Notes: a model not told the origin generated them from the letters alone. A stretch of 64,000 bases of DNA from Isoetes taiwanensis (GCA_021234155.1 JAJEKV010000039.1:12588840-12652839); one strand, 5' to 3'. Shown: positions 35,061 to 46,795, numbered from the stretch's first letter. A program made the numbers and translations.

Positions 35061-36295
35061 CACTACTACAGAATAGGCAGTTTGCGACGTCGTTTGCGAC
35101 GTCTTAGCGACGTAACGAGAACATCAAACGTCGCATGCACACGCTGTAATAACGTTTCCCGCTCGTCGCAAATGACGTCGCCGTGGATTCGTCGCATGTG
35201 CGACGCCACGTCGCATGTGCAATGTATTAGCGACGTCATGGACGTCCCAAATATGTATAAAATATGTGCTTATGACGTTTTACAGACGTCGCTCATATGT
35301 TGCTAAGACGTACATATATGTGCGCCCAAAATGTTTTTTCATGGACTTGAACCCGTAACCTCTGGCTAACAAACCTGAGGCCTTACCAACACCACAATAA
35401 CTCGTATTTGCATTTATTCCATGTTTATTCTTTAAGTCGCAATGAGACGTTGCAGTTGCGACGTTTCACGTTGTAATGACGTTGCACTTGCGACGTGTCA
35501 CGTAGTAGGCCATTGCGACGTCTGGCCAGACGTTCCAACTGTGACGTCTGACATTCTACGTGCGACGTTGTTTGAATTTTGTGCAACATCGTAGGAACGT
35601 ACTCCATTGCGACGTCTGACCAGACGTTCCAATTGCGACGTGGGACGTTCTATCCAAGGGTTAAATTTGCATGGCAGCCCTTCCATTCTTTTGAAGGGCA
35701 CTTCCAAAACTTGCTTTTCGGTTTGAATGGTAATTTTTAACGTTGCCATTCTACTGCATGATAAATTTTTTAGTTGCCATTCAATACAATAAATTAACAA
35801 ATTGAACAGATAACTCAATTACCAAATCATGAATTTGCCTTATCGAATATAATACTCAATGACTCTATATATTCATATTAAAGGGTTACAATGGCAAAGC
35901 ATGACATTGCTTTTGGTCCATCCAATTAGAAAAAATCAATTCATAATCAGCACCTACTAGGTGCTGATAATGAAAAAAACATCAAGGTCTCGTATTATAA
36001 TGTGCATAGAATTAGAAATTTTTAAAAATGATAGCCATTCTGTTGAATGGCTACATTATTTTCTGCATTTCGGTTTGAATGGCACTTTTTTATGTTGCCG
36101 TTCTTTGGCATGGCTATAAAATGAAGTGCCATTCTCTGCATGGTTGGAGGGCTCCAGAATGGTACTGCAACATTCAAATTTAACGACGTCTTTTAAATTT
36201 TATGCGACGTCATAGAAACGTACGCGATTTTTGCGACGTGGACGTTTCATATACGTCGCAAACTGACGTCGCAAACAACCCATTCTCTAATAGTG
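35061..36295. mobile_element. Non-autonomous CACTA element
   Basis: 1,235 bp. The left end is CACTACTACAGAATAGGCAG and the right end, read inward, is CACTATTAGAGAATGGG; both are followed by GTTTGCGACGTC. Subterminal repeats of GCGACGTC and its variants fill 35,085-35,650 and 36,180-36,275, as is usual in CACTA/EnSpm ends. It is flanked by CTC at 35,058-35,060 and 36,296-36,298, the 3-bp duplication expected for the superfamily. No transposase is encoded. It interrupts non-LTR element D, whose coding sequence resumes at 36,296. Confidence 0.95.
35338..35403 (-). other. tRNA-like sequence inside the CACTA element
   Basis: The minus strand reads TGGTGTTGGTAAGGCCTC (A-box-like), then an imperfect anticodon-arm-like hairpin, then ACGGGTTCAAGTCC, a near-perfect B box. 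The T-arm pairing is poor and the hairpin loop is 8 nt, so this is a tRNA-derived or degenerate tRNA sequence, not a functional gene. Confidence 0.5.
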
Positions 36296-36890
36296 CTCAC
36301 TAGGTCACTTATATCCAGGTCATAGGATTGGTGCTTCCTAGGTTTTAAGCGTGCCCAAAATCTCCTTGGATTAGCAACCATTTCATCTACCAAAACTATT
36401 TGCCTTTGATGCTCTTTTTTTCTTTGTAATAAGCTTGTGATATTCCCTCCTGATGCATATCCTATTTTCATTGTTTGCAGCGTGCAGCTCCTTTCTTTTC
36501 TTTTTGCATTTTTCATCATACCAACTGTTGCAAGGGAGCCCCTTAGCTTTGCGGTGTGACATGAAGCATTGTTTAGCGACCTCTAGAAGCAGTGATGTGA
36601 GCTTTGTGCTTATGCCATTGGCATCCCTTGGCCACAATGTTTCGGCAGCTTTCTTCTCACATATGCGCTCATATGCTTCAGATTTGCGATGGTCCATGCA
36701 CACTGTGTTTATGGTATCAAACTTGGAATTATGCCTTTCTTTGCTTGTAATTTGCATTTCAATGACAAGAGGTACATGGTCATAATCCCTAACATTGGCC
36801 ATGTAGAAATTAGAAATATATTGTGACATATGAGCTTTTAATGCTAAGACAAAGTCAACCACACTAAGGCCTTCACCTGAGGGTCCTTTT
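36296..36890 (-). pseudogene. Non-LTR element D, endonuclease end and linker
   Basis: The frame 36,862-36,383 starts in the last part of an APE-type endonuclease (VVDFVLALKAHMSQYI, DYDHVPLVIEMQ, where the H of S-D-H is present). It then has the family linker KGLPCNSWYDEKCKKKRKEL and a basic stretch. The overlapping frame 36,519-36,296 continues with NPRRFWARLKPRKHQSYDLD, ending at the CACTA insertion. The original 5' part of D is not recognisable beyond about 36,900. Confidence 0.82.
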
Positions 36891-36899
36891 GAAACCCTT

Positions 36900-37789
36900 G
36901 CCTATAGATCCAGAAGAAAGTTCATGCCATGTACAGGAATGCAGCATCAAAGGTAACTTTGCATGATCGACTACCTAGATAGCTCTGCTTGCATGCCTTT
37001 GGCAGTTCGGCATACCACAGATGTTAGGGTATATTACAGAATTAGAAGGGCATGTGATATTGCTTTCCGTTATCAACTAAAGGATAAAATTCATGCTTCA
37101 AAAAGCATGGCATGGTAATCGTAGCTCTATAAACCACAAAAAAAAAAAAAAAGGTTGCATGCAAGCCAAACTTGCTAGGTTTAGACAAGTGGCAAGCATG
37201 CCTTCAATATCATTATATTTATAAAATTATTCTATGTGTCCCAGGGAAACGATGCACCCATGGTTTATATAATGTGCTAAAAATATGTGACATGCTTCTT
37301 TGCCGTCGGATTGGGGGCACTGATTGTGTGGCGAAACCTGGGCCAATGGATTATGGATGGGTCATGCATGGGGCATGCATGGCCATGCATGAGGGCATGC
37401 AACACATCCCTGGACCATTGGATAAAAAAGGGAAGGCGAAATCATGGCCCTTGATTTTTACCAAGAAGGTGCAAGGAAGCTTTCTCTCAAAGTGAATTTG
37501 GTGTAACCAATCTTCAACGTTATATCAAAGGGGGGAGGAGAAATCCTAACCATTCATTTTCTTATTAAATTAGAGTTTTTTATATTAAAGGAGGTGAGGT
37601 GTCACCCTTATTTAATGAAAAGGTAATGAGGTGGCACCCCATTAATTATGAAGCTTTATGGAAGCTTCCTTCCTTTGTGTTGCATTCAAACGACTTTATC
37701 TTGCGATCGAGATATCGGATCAAAGTGGGACCCACACCATTAGATTCCTCTCATCGAATGCTTTTCAATAAGTAGTGGTTTGGTATCAT
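36900..37789. other. Unassigned, with A-tract and CATGCATG cluster
   Basis: No supported gene. A poly-A run lies at 37,137-37,152. Four copies of GCATGCA or CATGCATG fall in 37,357-37,402. These are RY-type words known to bind plant B3 factors, but no adjoining gene is evident. Confidence 0.4.
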
Positions 37790-39050
37790 TCCGTGCAACT
37801 TCGAATAATCTAGGGGAATCTTCATAGAACCTAAGGGAATCTAAAAGAACCTATGTAGAAACTTGGGGAACTTGGGATAATATTTGGGAATCAAGAGAAT
37901 CTCAAGAGAATCTTAAGGATTGGGAATCTCAAAAGAATCTAGGGGAATCTAAGAGAATCTTCAAAAAATGCTTAAGAATCTAGGGAAATTTTGATGGAAT
38001 CCTTGAGAATCTAAGGGGATCTTCATAGAATTTAAGGGAATCTAGGAGAATCTACATAGAATCTTGGGGAATCTAGACGAATCTTCAATATATTTGAAAA
38101 TTTAGGGCAATCTTTATATAGAACCTTAAGAATCTAGGGGGATCTAAGTGGAATCTTAGGGAATCTAGGGAGAATCCAAGGGTTTTAGGGGAATCTTTGA
38201 CAATAGGTGTGTTCTATAGGGGAATCTTTATAGAATCTAGGAGAATCTACATGGAATCTTAGGGAGTCTAGAGGAATCTAGGGGAATCTCAAGAGAATCT
38301 TCAAGAATCTAAAGGAATCTTGGGATAACCTTTGGAAATCGAGGAAATATGAAGAGAATCTTAAGGAATCTATAGGAATAGCAAAAGAATACAGGGGAAT
38401 CTTAGAGAATCTTCAAAAAATGTTTGAGAATCTAGTAGAATCTTGATGGAATCTTAGAGAATCTAGTAGAATCTTCATAGAATCTAAGGGAATCTAGAAG
38501 AATCTACATAGACTCTTGGGGAACCTAAAGGAATCTTTAGATAATCTTTGAAAATCTAGGGGAATCTTTGTAAAAACCTTAAGAATCTGGGGATCTTTGT
38601 GGAATCTTAGGGAATCTAGGGGAATCGAAGGGGATCTAGGGAAATCTTTGACTCTAGGTGTGTTCTACAGGGGAATCTGCAAAGAATATAAGGGAATCTA
38701 GAAGAATCTCCATGAATCTTGGGAAATCTATAGGAATTTTAGGATAATCTTTGGAAATCTAGGGGAATCTCAAAAGAATCCTTAAGAATCTAAAGGAATC
38801 TTTAAGGAATCTTCATAATAAATTCTTTGAGTATCTAGAGAATCTTGATGGGATTTTGGAGAATCTCTATAGAATCTTCATTGCATAACTTTAAGTTTGA
38901 CTTCTAGTCGAATTTGTATAATCCCTCCAAGAATCATCAATGGATCTTGGGAAATATAAGCGAACATTGATGGAATCTCAAAGAATATAGGAGAATCTTA
39001 ATAGAATCTGTGTTGGATGGCACTGCATTTTACTTCTAGTCGAATTTATA
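37790..39050. repeat. Degenerate GAATCT-rich tandem array, about 1.25 kb
   Basis: The words GGAATCTA, AGAATCTT, GGGGAATCTT and TAGGGGAATC recur every 12-16 bp almost throughout. Higher-order phrases (ATCTTTATAGAATC, CTAGGTGTGTTCTA at about 38,203 and 38,655) recur hundreds of bases apart, indicating larger duplicated blocks. The right end includes two copies of a TTCTAGTCGAATTTRTA phrase (38,902 and 39,033). No ORF survives. Confidence 0.9.
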
Positions 39051-39059
39051 CAGTCCCTC

Positions 39060-40540
39060 ATAGTGTAACCACTCATAGTACAAAACTTGTATATAAATAA
39101 ATAAAGGTCAATAACATAATCTTAAAAGGGCCATTTGTATAAATATAACTTTTCCTATCTAACATATTATATAATTCTCCTACAAATATGCTTTTGAGAT
39201 ATTCTTAATTGATGCTTCCTCCTAAAATTGACACGTACCTTTCTGAGGAAAAAATAGGGCTTTAAAAAATATAGAAAAAAACATCGAAATAAGGGATTAG
39301 GATTTGGCAGGCGTGCCATGTGTCCAGATTTGGCTTGGCTATGGCGTCGGAGCTGGGAAGGGCATCGCCATCACCGGAGCTGGGAGCTACCTAATGGCCT
39401 GCATGTATTCCTTTTGGAGGACTACGAGCTCGGACTGGTCAGTAATTTCTCTTACTGATAACAAAGATGAGATATTTGTCTATGTCTGTAATGTAAAAAA
39501 TGAGATGCAAACAATGTTGTATCTATTTCTCTCTGAGATCGATTCCTGGGGCACCGCCTCTACAATCGGCTGCCAAGGAACAATCTTCGGGTTCGCTATA
39601 GAACCAAATTGCTCCTGCATCTTTCAGTGCCATCCAGCATAGCCACAGGGCGCCACAGGTTGGCACCTTTTAACTAGGCTACCAAGGGCAAAAGTTTCAG
39701 CGGGCTGCTTCAACAACAGACAGTATTACTTTCGATAGGTTTAGCTGATGGGAGAAGAGCTAGTTTACCTCCACTAAGTAAGGGGACCGCCTCTACTACT
39801 GGATTTATTTATTTATCTGCCAGCAATCGGATAGATCCTTACACCATTGTCTAGCTTTTTACCATCAGATGAGCTTCTTACCATTGAATATGCCTTTGAG
39901 TAGTAATCGAGCAACAGTTTCAGTCGGATCTATGGAAAACATGCAAGCTCTGGTGTTCTTACCATCGGATATGTCTTTATTACATAAGCTATTTACCTTT
40001 ACCATTCTTGAACGTAAATAATTCCAGGGAAAAAAAGAGAATTTGCTTGCTCTAATTCTATCTGCATTTATTGCTAGGTTACTTATTGATAGGGTCCACG
40101 ATTTCTGGGATGACTGGGTTGCTTTGGAATAATGATCGGCTGAGTCCCTCCTCTGGTCTGATCGGCCTGCCATGGGATTGGCTGCCTGGAATCCGTTTCC
40201 TCTGCTCGGAATGATAGTCGACTGTGCTGAAACGGGTCGGCCCTTCTCTCCTCTAATCGGCTGCTCCTCTTTCGGAATCCCTCTGCTCTCAATCCGATCT
40301 CTCTGATTTGGCCGGCCCGCCCTAAATGCTCTCCGGTATGCTTTGACTGGATGCTCTGCTATGATCGGCCTGCTTCTGGATTTGGGCTGCAGCTCGAAGA
40401 AGAATTTTTCTTTCTTCTTTTTTCATATTCTTTTCTAAAAAACTACCCACTTTAGCAACCACAAATAAGATGATGACATGGATATAAGATTTCATATTTG
40501 TCATCTGAGAAGAAGTGCAGTTGCGGGAGTGGTCTCAAAA
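39060..40540. other. Mostly unassigned sequence
   Basis: No gene can be supported. At 39,304-39,460 there is a GC-richer patch with an ATGGCG context and a possible GTCAGT donor (about 39,438), which might be a first exon, but no protein is recognised. From 40,130 to 40,390 the minus strand has a C/G-rich low-complexity patch with repeated TCGGCC/GATCGGC words. Confidence 0.35.
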
Positions 40541-40547
40541 TTTTTAG

Positions 40548-41175
40548 TTTGTCCCAGGACCGATCTGATATCTGACGAATATCATTGTGTCCCATCTCGA
40601 GACCTTGAGAGCATAGTAAAGTATTTTTGTTCTATGCATGTGAGTTATAGGACCTCTGATTGGAATTGGCATATTATGGCCTAATATTATGGCTTCCTTA
40701 TAGGAATTTGAGAGAGATATAAACGGATCTGGAAAGCATATCAAGCACTGCCATTTGTTTCCTCATGTTGGTTATATAAAAGGTTCTTTGGAATGCAAGA
40801 TTTTATATTGGACACAATTGAGTAACTACCTTATGGCATTCCAAACATAAAGTGGGATAAACTGTGATGTGGAAACCGAAGCCCTTAAACTATGCTACAG
40901 CTATGTTCGCAGTAAGTGAAGTATTAGCCATACCTTCTGGATGGATTCGTTGGTTTTGGAATGCTACAATGCAGAGTTTAAGGCAGTGTATTTGCTCAAA
41001 CTCAACCGGCCTTCCATTCTCTTTTTTGTTGCAATGACAGAGAATTGTTTCTACTTTTGGAAAAGGGTTTGGAGCTATTAGTAATATTGTAGTTTTTATG
41101 CAGGAACGAGGTCCCTTAGGGCATAATGGCATGTCCGGCAATTATGCAGAGAACGTGAAGACATGTAAACCTGAT
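40548..41175 (+). other. Exon-like blocks of an unidentified gene
   Basis: Three plus-strand blocks have good splice borders. 40,548-40,639 (TTTTTAG acceptor, GTGAGT donor) reads TDLISDEYHCVPSRDLESIV then KYFCSMH. 40,704 to about 40,770 or 40,781 (CTTATAG acceptor) reads EFERDINGSGKHIKHCHLFP then HVGY. 41,104-41,175 (TTATGCAG acceptor, GTAAGT donor) reads ERGPLGHNGMSGNYAENVKT then CKPD. Blocks 1 and 2 join in phase; 2 and 3 do not directly, so an exon is missing or broken. The protein was not recognised. It could be a real low-intron-density host gene or a remnant. Confidence 0.35.
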
Positions 41176-41179
41176 GTAA

Positions 41180-42809
41180 GTGTGAAGTTGGATTCAACAT
41201 GATTAAAATTAACTTGAGAGCGAGCCCAAGCCTTGTAATGTGTTATTTCAAGTATCAATGTGATATTCATTGCTGGAATTAATAGCTCATTGATAAATGT
41301 GGATGTAAACATGATAGAGGGCAGGATTGCTCTATCTAGTATCATCAAGCCTTTCACGTCTTTGATAGAAGATATAGGCAAGATTATATGGACATGTATG
41401 TCAACTAGTAAGATATTTCTTCCTTCATTGCACCCTGCAAAGATTGTTCAATAATGGACAATTGTGATATTGCTTAGAACAAGGTAACGAAAATAAAAAA
41501 GAGATGTCTATCTATTTTGAAACTGCAAAAGAAAAAGGGGGATAATTTGCTCAGCCCACTTGAAATGTTGAATGAGAATGCAAACAAAGATAAACCATAC
41601 AATTTAGACCTTGAAAGAGAGATGTATAAGCATTTATTTAACCACTCAATGGATAGATGAAAGCAGTTATGGGTAGATAATTCGGGGATTTTGTTCAAAT
41701 TCATGTGGCGCATAGCTTAAATAGTTATGGGTGGATAGGCAGGGGACTTTGTTCAATTTCATGTGGTTCGTAGCTTTTTGGAATCGATGCAAATGTTTGA
41801 CACCACTTTCATTTTTTAACTTGCATGTAGGAGGAAAAGAGGGTAAAAAGAAAGTCTTCCTTGCATAAAATCCTTAAGTGAATCTTCCTTGCATAAAATC
41901 CTTACATGAGTCCGTCAATGAAGAAAAATGTCAAGGCCGCCGCGATAAATTTCTTGTATATATAAGGACATTCAAGAGCAAATGCTCCAAGTAGCATTTT
42001 ATGTTTCTAGAGTTAATGGTCAAAGTGCATGTCTATATAGCCCATATAGCTTTATCTTCACGCTAAATTGAGCACTGTATCCTTTCCATTTTGCCAATCT
42101 GAACCAATCATGATGTTACAATAATCACATTAAAGACGTTGAACAGTGTACCATTGCAATTTTGGACATTTCTCATAGTCAATCTTAATAAAAAATCCTC
42201 CCTCCTCTTATAGATCGGGGACCTTTTTCTTTCAAAATTAGATTACTAGTAGATAACTAGCTACTCTTGTTACAACAAGGGGAGTATGGTCGTGCTGCAA
42301 CACAAAGGCCCTACCCTCCCTAATTTATCCATTACTCTTTATTCAAGAACATACTACAAAAATAGTCTATACTTACAACAGAGTTTAACGTTGTTATCAT
42401 ATTTGCAAGTTTGAAGAGATTCCCATGAAACTGGTTTGTATATAGGGTCTGGAGCACAGGCTTAATAAGGTCCTCTCTTGTAAATCCATTCCTACTAAAC
42501 AAGTTCATTGGTGTAATTTTTTTTCACAAATGTGGCCATAAGAAATGGCATATTTCCATACTCTTTTATGTTGCGCAAGTTAAAAATGTCAGCTTGGCAA
42601 AAGTTTCAGTGGTAAAATGCCTCTCTCAACCTCAAGGCTATTAAGTCTAAGGAGAGCTATGTTTAAAAGGTACATTTGGCAGATGAGAATAATGTTTGAG
42701 ATAAATTATCCATGTTGCCTCATTTGTATTTGGGTAGAGACTGATCTCATCATTCAATGGTTGTTGATGCCATCCTCCACCTCATCAGAGTTGGGAATTT
42801 TATTTTCCT
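41180..42809. other. Unassigned sequence
   Basis: AT-rich, with no coding signal supported on either strand. A direct repeat AATCTTCCTTGCATAAAATC occurs at about 41,860 and 41,881. Confidence 0.35.
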
Positions 42810-42892
42810 ATAACTGTGACGACCATACGGATATTCGTATCATACGAACATTATACTCCTATGTACAAAAGATGGTCGTCACACGGATGCAA

Positions 42893-42968
42893 AAAGGTAG
42901 TTGCACAAGACAAGGTTTGAACTCGCAACCTTCCAATTGCGAATCACACACCCTTGCCAAGTGCGCTA
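42893..42968 (-). other. tRNA-like sequence inside the solo LTR
   Basis: On the minus strand GGTAGCGCACTTGGCAAGG matches an A box and GCGAGTTCAAACC matches a B box, about 35 nt apart, as in a tRNA. Arms do not pair well enough for a functional tRNA. It is probably a captured or converged tRNA-like (pol III promoter-like) piece within U3. Confidence 0.55.
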
Positions 42969-43118
42969 CCAATAGTTGTTGAAGACATTCCTTCACGTCT
43001 TCCTCATATGTGGGACTATCTCCAGAAGGTTCTAGAATGTTCTAGAACCTAAATGCATGCGCGACACTTGGCGCAATCTCATCCATTGGAGTGGCGCAAT
43101 CCTGACCGTTGGTCTAGA

Positions 43119-43125
43119 TATATAA
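43119..43125 (+). promoter_or_regulatory. TATA box of the solo LTR
   Basis: TATATAA followed by a GC-richer leader; position within the LTR is appropriate for U3. Confidence 0.55.
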
Positions 43126-43339
43126 GGAGGCACCTCCTTCTTGTCAAACCATTCCGGTTCAACGCGAGTCTTGAGCCTTCTAGGCATCTGTCTCGTATTC
43201 CTGCTTGCCTTCGGGCTATTGTATTCTTGATTCCTCTTCATATATCAGATTCTTTGCCGATCTTGGCATATTTCTTCCGTATTTCTTGCGTATTTTCCAC
43301 GTATTTTCCTTGTTTTCGAGTAGGTTCATGACAATAACA

Positions 43340-44270
43340 GATGTAAAGATAAGTCAATAGTTAAAGTGGTATATAATTAAATAGGCACATATGAACAATA
43401 GACCTTAGCCAAAGTCTTTAGTTAAACCGAAGAACTGAGTTAAGCAAAAAAAAAAACTTTTTAGTCTTTGATCAAATCAAGACATTTGTCCTAATAAATC
43501 TATTTAGATATATTAGGAGCCAATTTGCAGCCCTAAGAACAAAATCAGGTGCCCATTTATCCTTAAGCAATGACTAGGTCAATATTTAACAATCATATCA
43601 TACTTTAATAAGTCAAACTTATGCAATAACTTGAACCAGAATATTTAGATTTCAATACTTCACTTTGTTATTTACAACACAACCTAATATACCTCAATAA
43701 ACTCATGCCCTTGCGAATATGCAGTCTGTTTGCAATAATCTTCCATATTTTTTCTTCAACCAAATGGTTACAATATATTAAGTAATATAGATGCTGCATG
43801 GTTGTCCATAGTTTCTGACTTCATAATTCATATGAATCAGTATCCAATATCTTGTAAAGTGCTTACACGTATCATTTGAATGCAGAGTTTGCATATTCTA
43901 GAAACTTGTATTTATCACAACTTCATAACAAAGAGCAAGAAGTTCGTTTACCTACAGTAGAACCAGAGGACAGTAGCCATAAGTGGGTAAAAGCCTAAGC
44001 TACAAACAGGTAAGCAATGAACTTCTTGGGTTTAACACCCTTCACCTTGAATGAAGCTACTCTAATCGAAAAAAGAATGTTAGACTGCAGAACAAAAATA
44101 TAAACAAGTGTATTTATGCAGTCTCAATTAGGACCAGAGGAAGAAGGAAGTGGCCGATCAAGCTCTCTTGGCCCACAAATAGAGAGCTAATTAACTCTGC
44201 CTTAATCCTTAGCCATCTGCTAGAACTACTTCCACTCGGTTTCCTTGAGGTTTGGGAGGGTGCACATTAT
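43340..44270. other. Unassigned AT-rich sequence
   Basis: No coding, RNA or repeat signal could be supported. Confidence 0.35.
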
Positions 44271-44279
44271 CCATAAAAT

Positions 44280-44565
44280 AGGCGGGTTAAGGCGCACTGC
44301 AAAGCCGGCTAAGCTCCAACATCGTCAAGACACCCTGCAAAGCCGGCTAAGCTCTAGCATCTTCGGCATCTCCAGAACCTTAAGATCCAGTATAAAGTTT
44401 TCAGAATCTTTAACATCTTCAGCATGATGCTTCGGCATGATCCAACATAAGAACTCTAGCATCTCTAGCATCTTCGGCATAAGGTTTGAAAGACTCCAGC
44501 ATCTTCGGCTAACCTCTAGCAGCTTCGCTCATCTCTAGCATCTTCAACTAAGCTCCAACATTTCT
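44280..44565. repeat. Irregular CTCTAGCATCTTCGGC repeats
   Basis: The phrase GCAAAGCCGGCTAAGCTC occurs twice (about 44,299 and 44,338), and CTCTAGCATCTTCGGCAT-like words recur six or more times with uneven spacing. This is a degraded minisatellite, possibly in a retrotransposon LTR. No ORF is credible. Confidence 0.65.
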
Positions 44566-45520
44566 CGTTGTGCTCTGCTCTAGCTGTTGTCGGAAGGGGG
44601 ATGCATCCCTTGTATATTTTAAATAGTATCTCTCTTATTTTCAATCTTAGCAAAGGAGATATGGTTATAGCTGAAAATTGCCCTTGCTTCTCCCCCTTGC
44701 AAGAGAGACATAGTCAGATTTGGCAGATTTGCCGAGGCACAGAATCTGCCGCTGGCCAGAACATGCACAAGATTGGACAATTTAGTGATGGGTATCCAGC
44801 ACTCCAGAAGCAAGATTAGAGCCATGCCTCAAATATCTAGCATAATAACAGGGGGTTTTTTTTGTATTTTTGTACACTTTTTTCAATGGTTTTTATATGA
44901 TTTTGTGGTCGTATTACATGAGGTGTACTAATTGGTACATCTAGAGTGTGCCAGGTATTTGCATGCAACTTGTGCTAATTTTTTTTTTTCCTTTTTTAAT
45001 GGTCAAGAATCAAAGGGCTTACAACAAAAGCCCTCTTTAAAAAGTAAAAAATAAAAATAGAAATAAAATCAAAAAGAAAAAGATAGAACCTTTACCCTTT
45101 CTGTGAAACCCTAGGCGCCATGTTGCGCAGCTTTTCGCCGGCAACACAGTTTCTAGCATAACTTTTCATCCAGGACTCCGTTTCAGGTAAGGCTTATTGC
45201 GTTGGAAAGATCTCTCCATGATCTTTTCGATAATATATAATCTTTGTTTACGTTTTCCATGTCAAAACAGTCCTGTTTCGGCCGGCTTTGGTAGGGTTTG
45301 CAGTATTTCCAAAGGGAAGGAAGCAGTGTCTTTCAAATGATTGTCCCTAATGTGACAGATGGATTTGAAGCAGTTTGGCTTGGCTTATTCGAGTTTGTCG
45401 ATGGTTTTGTTACTTGCATGGGCTTCTGACTGCACAAAGCAGATTCTAAGATTGTTGGGCTACTGCAAAAGCCGAAGAGAAGCCTTTACTATCTTTCTCG
45501 TCATCTGCATTCAACTGTGG
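44566..45520. other. Possible retrotransposon leader, unassigned
   Basis: 45,160-45,300 contains CAGGACTCCGTTTCAGGTAA and a following phrase in the style of LTR-retrotransposon untranslated leaders, but no LTR pair or pol domain was found nearby. Confidence 0.3.
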
Positions 45521-45527
45521 CGGCACC

Positions 45528-45598
45528 ATGGCAGCTCAAACCCCTGGGTATTTTGCTGACCAACAAGATTCACAACAGCCCATGTCGATTTCACCGAG
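45528..45598 (+). other. Candidate first coding exon
   Basis: ATG in a good context (GCACCATGGCA) opens 23 codons, MAAQTPGYFADQQDSQQPMS and a few more, and meets a GAG/GTAACT donor at 45,599. A second open block with a GCTGCAG acceptor at about 45,655 reads AYPSQHPLKVPEKKPTNDCF. No family was recognised. It could be the gag start of a decayed LTR element. Confidence 0.3.
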
Positions 45599-45839
45599 GT
45601 AACTATTGGACCCAAATCCTTTTCTTTAATCTATGGCATTAAGAATTTGCTGCAGGCCTATCCCAGCCAGCATCCTCTCAAAGTTCCAGAAAAGAAACCA
45701 ACAAATGATTGCTTCCTATTCAAATCATATTGTGAAGTTTTGCTCCAAAAAGGCTTCCACAAAAATAAGATGTTTATTTCTTACTTTTGCTCGCAGCAGA
45801 ATAACACATTAGATAGTTTATGCCACAAATTGCAATGAA

Positions 45840-46795
45840 AGATTTCTGTAACTGTGATACAAAGCTTGTAGTTATATTTGCTGGTTCATGCCACAGATCT
45901 TGAAATTGGCAAAATTATGGATAATCTTGATTTCATCTTATTATATTTCTCATTGTCTTTGTTAGATTTATGAGTTTGATCTTAAAAAGATCTACAAATG
46001 GTCTAATTACATATAAACCTGCTCAGATAAGCTGCTCAGATAAGCTTTTCTGATGCCTTGCGATAGAAGTATCCATTGGTTTATCTTTCAAATCCGGTCA
46101 AATTTTTGTTGTGGATGTTCCTACATACCAATAGGCACATCATGAAGATGATTTGTGCCAAGATTTTGGTCTCTAGTGCAAAGGCATTACATGTGTATTG
46201 CTAAAGTTTCATAAACATTGTCTTCAATCTCAATTTTAGGTATAAGCATTTCAGAAGTATTGGCAAACCTCTTGCAAAGGAATGAATAGAATAGAATAGA
46301 ATAGAATACATTTATGTCCCTTGTGCCATAAGGCCCCTGGACTTGTGTAGCATGGGCGAGCTCCCTAAAAAGGGTGCTACTAGCACATCACGCTGTTATA
46401 GTGTAGCCTTTTCTGAAGGCTGACTTTTTTCTTTTAATACCGGCATCCCGCTTTACCTCGGCTTCTTGGCCGTGCAGTGATGCGTCGTTATCAATCAGCT
46501 TTTAGCTGAGCAATTTGTGTGAGGCTATATGACTCATTTTGTACGGATCATATTACAAGCCCTCTTTCACTGTGGTACTTTCTCTCAGGTTCCTGGTCAT
46601 TCTCGTGGATCGCGTCTCGCCGATCCCGTAATGATTCTGCTATCTCCATCGCCGGGAATCGGTTCCCCACCTTATATTTCTATATCCGTCCCTCGATGTC
46701 TCCAGATATCGGGGCATACTAATCATATGGTTCTCTCATCCTCTATTCTCCCCCATCACACGCATTCTCGCATATCCCGTCCCTCCTTGTCTACC
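45840..46795. other. Unassigned, with (GAATA)n microsatellite
   Basis: A short (GAATA)n run lies at 46,284-46,311. The rest has no supported gene. Confidence 0.4.

Larger units (their letters stand above)
42815..43333 (+). mobile_element. Solo LTR, 519 bp
   Basis: Starts TGTGACGACC and ends TTCATGACA, flanked by a perfect 5-bp duplication ATAAC (42,810-42,814 and 43,334-43,338). The first 74 bases form an inverted repeat: TGTGACGACCAT against ATGGTCGTCACA, both perfect. A TATATAA box at 43,119-43,125 sits about 210 bp before the end, a normal U3/R position for plus orientation. No internal coding region exists, so this is a solo LTR left by recombination. Confidence 0.88.

Noticed and set aside
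35338-35403. A functional tRNA gene
   Set aside because: The B box is good, but acceptor and T-arm pairing fail and the anticodon-like loop is 8 nt. Kept only as a tRNA-like segment.
42893-42968. A functional tRNA gene in the solo LTR
   Set aside because: A and B boxes are present, but arms do not pair adequately.
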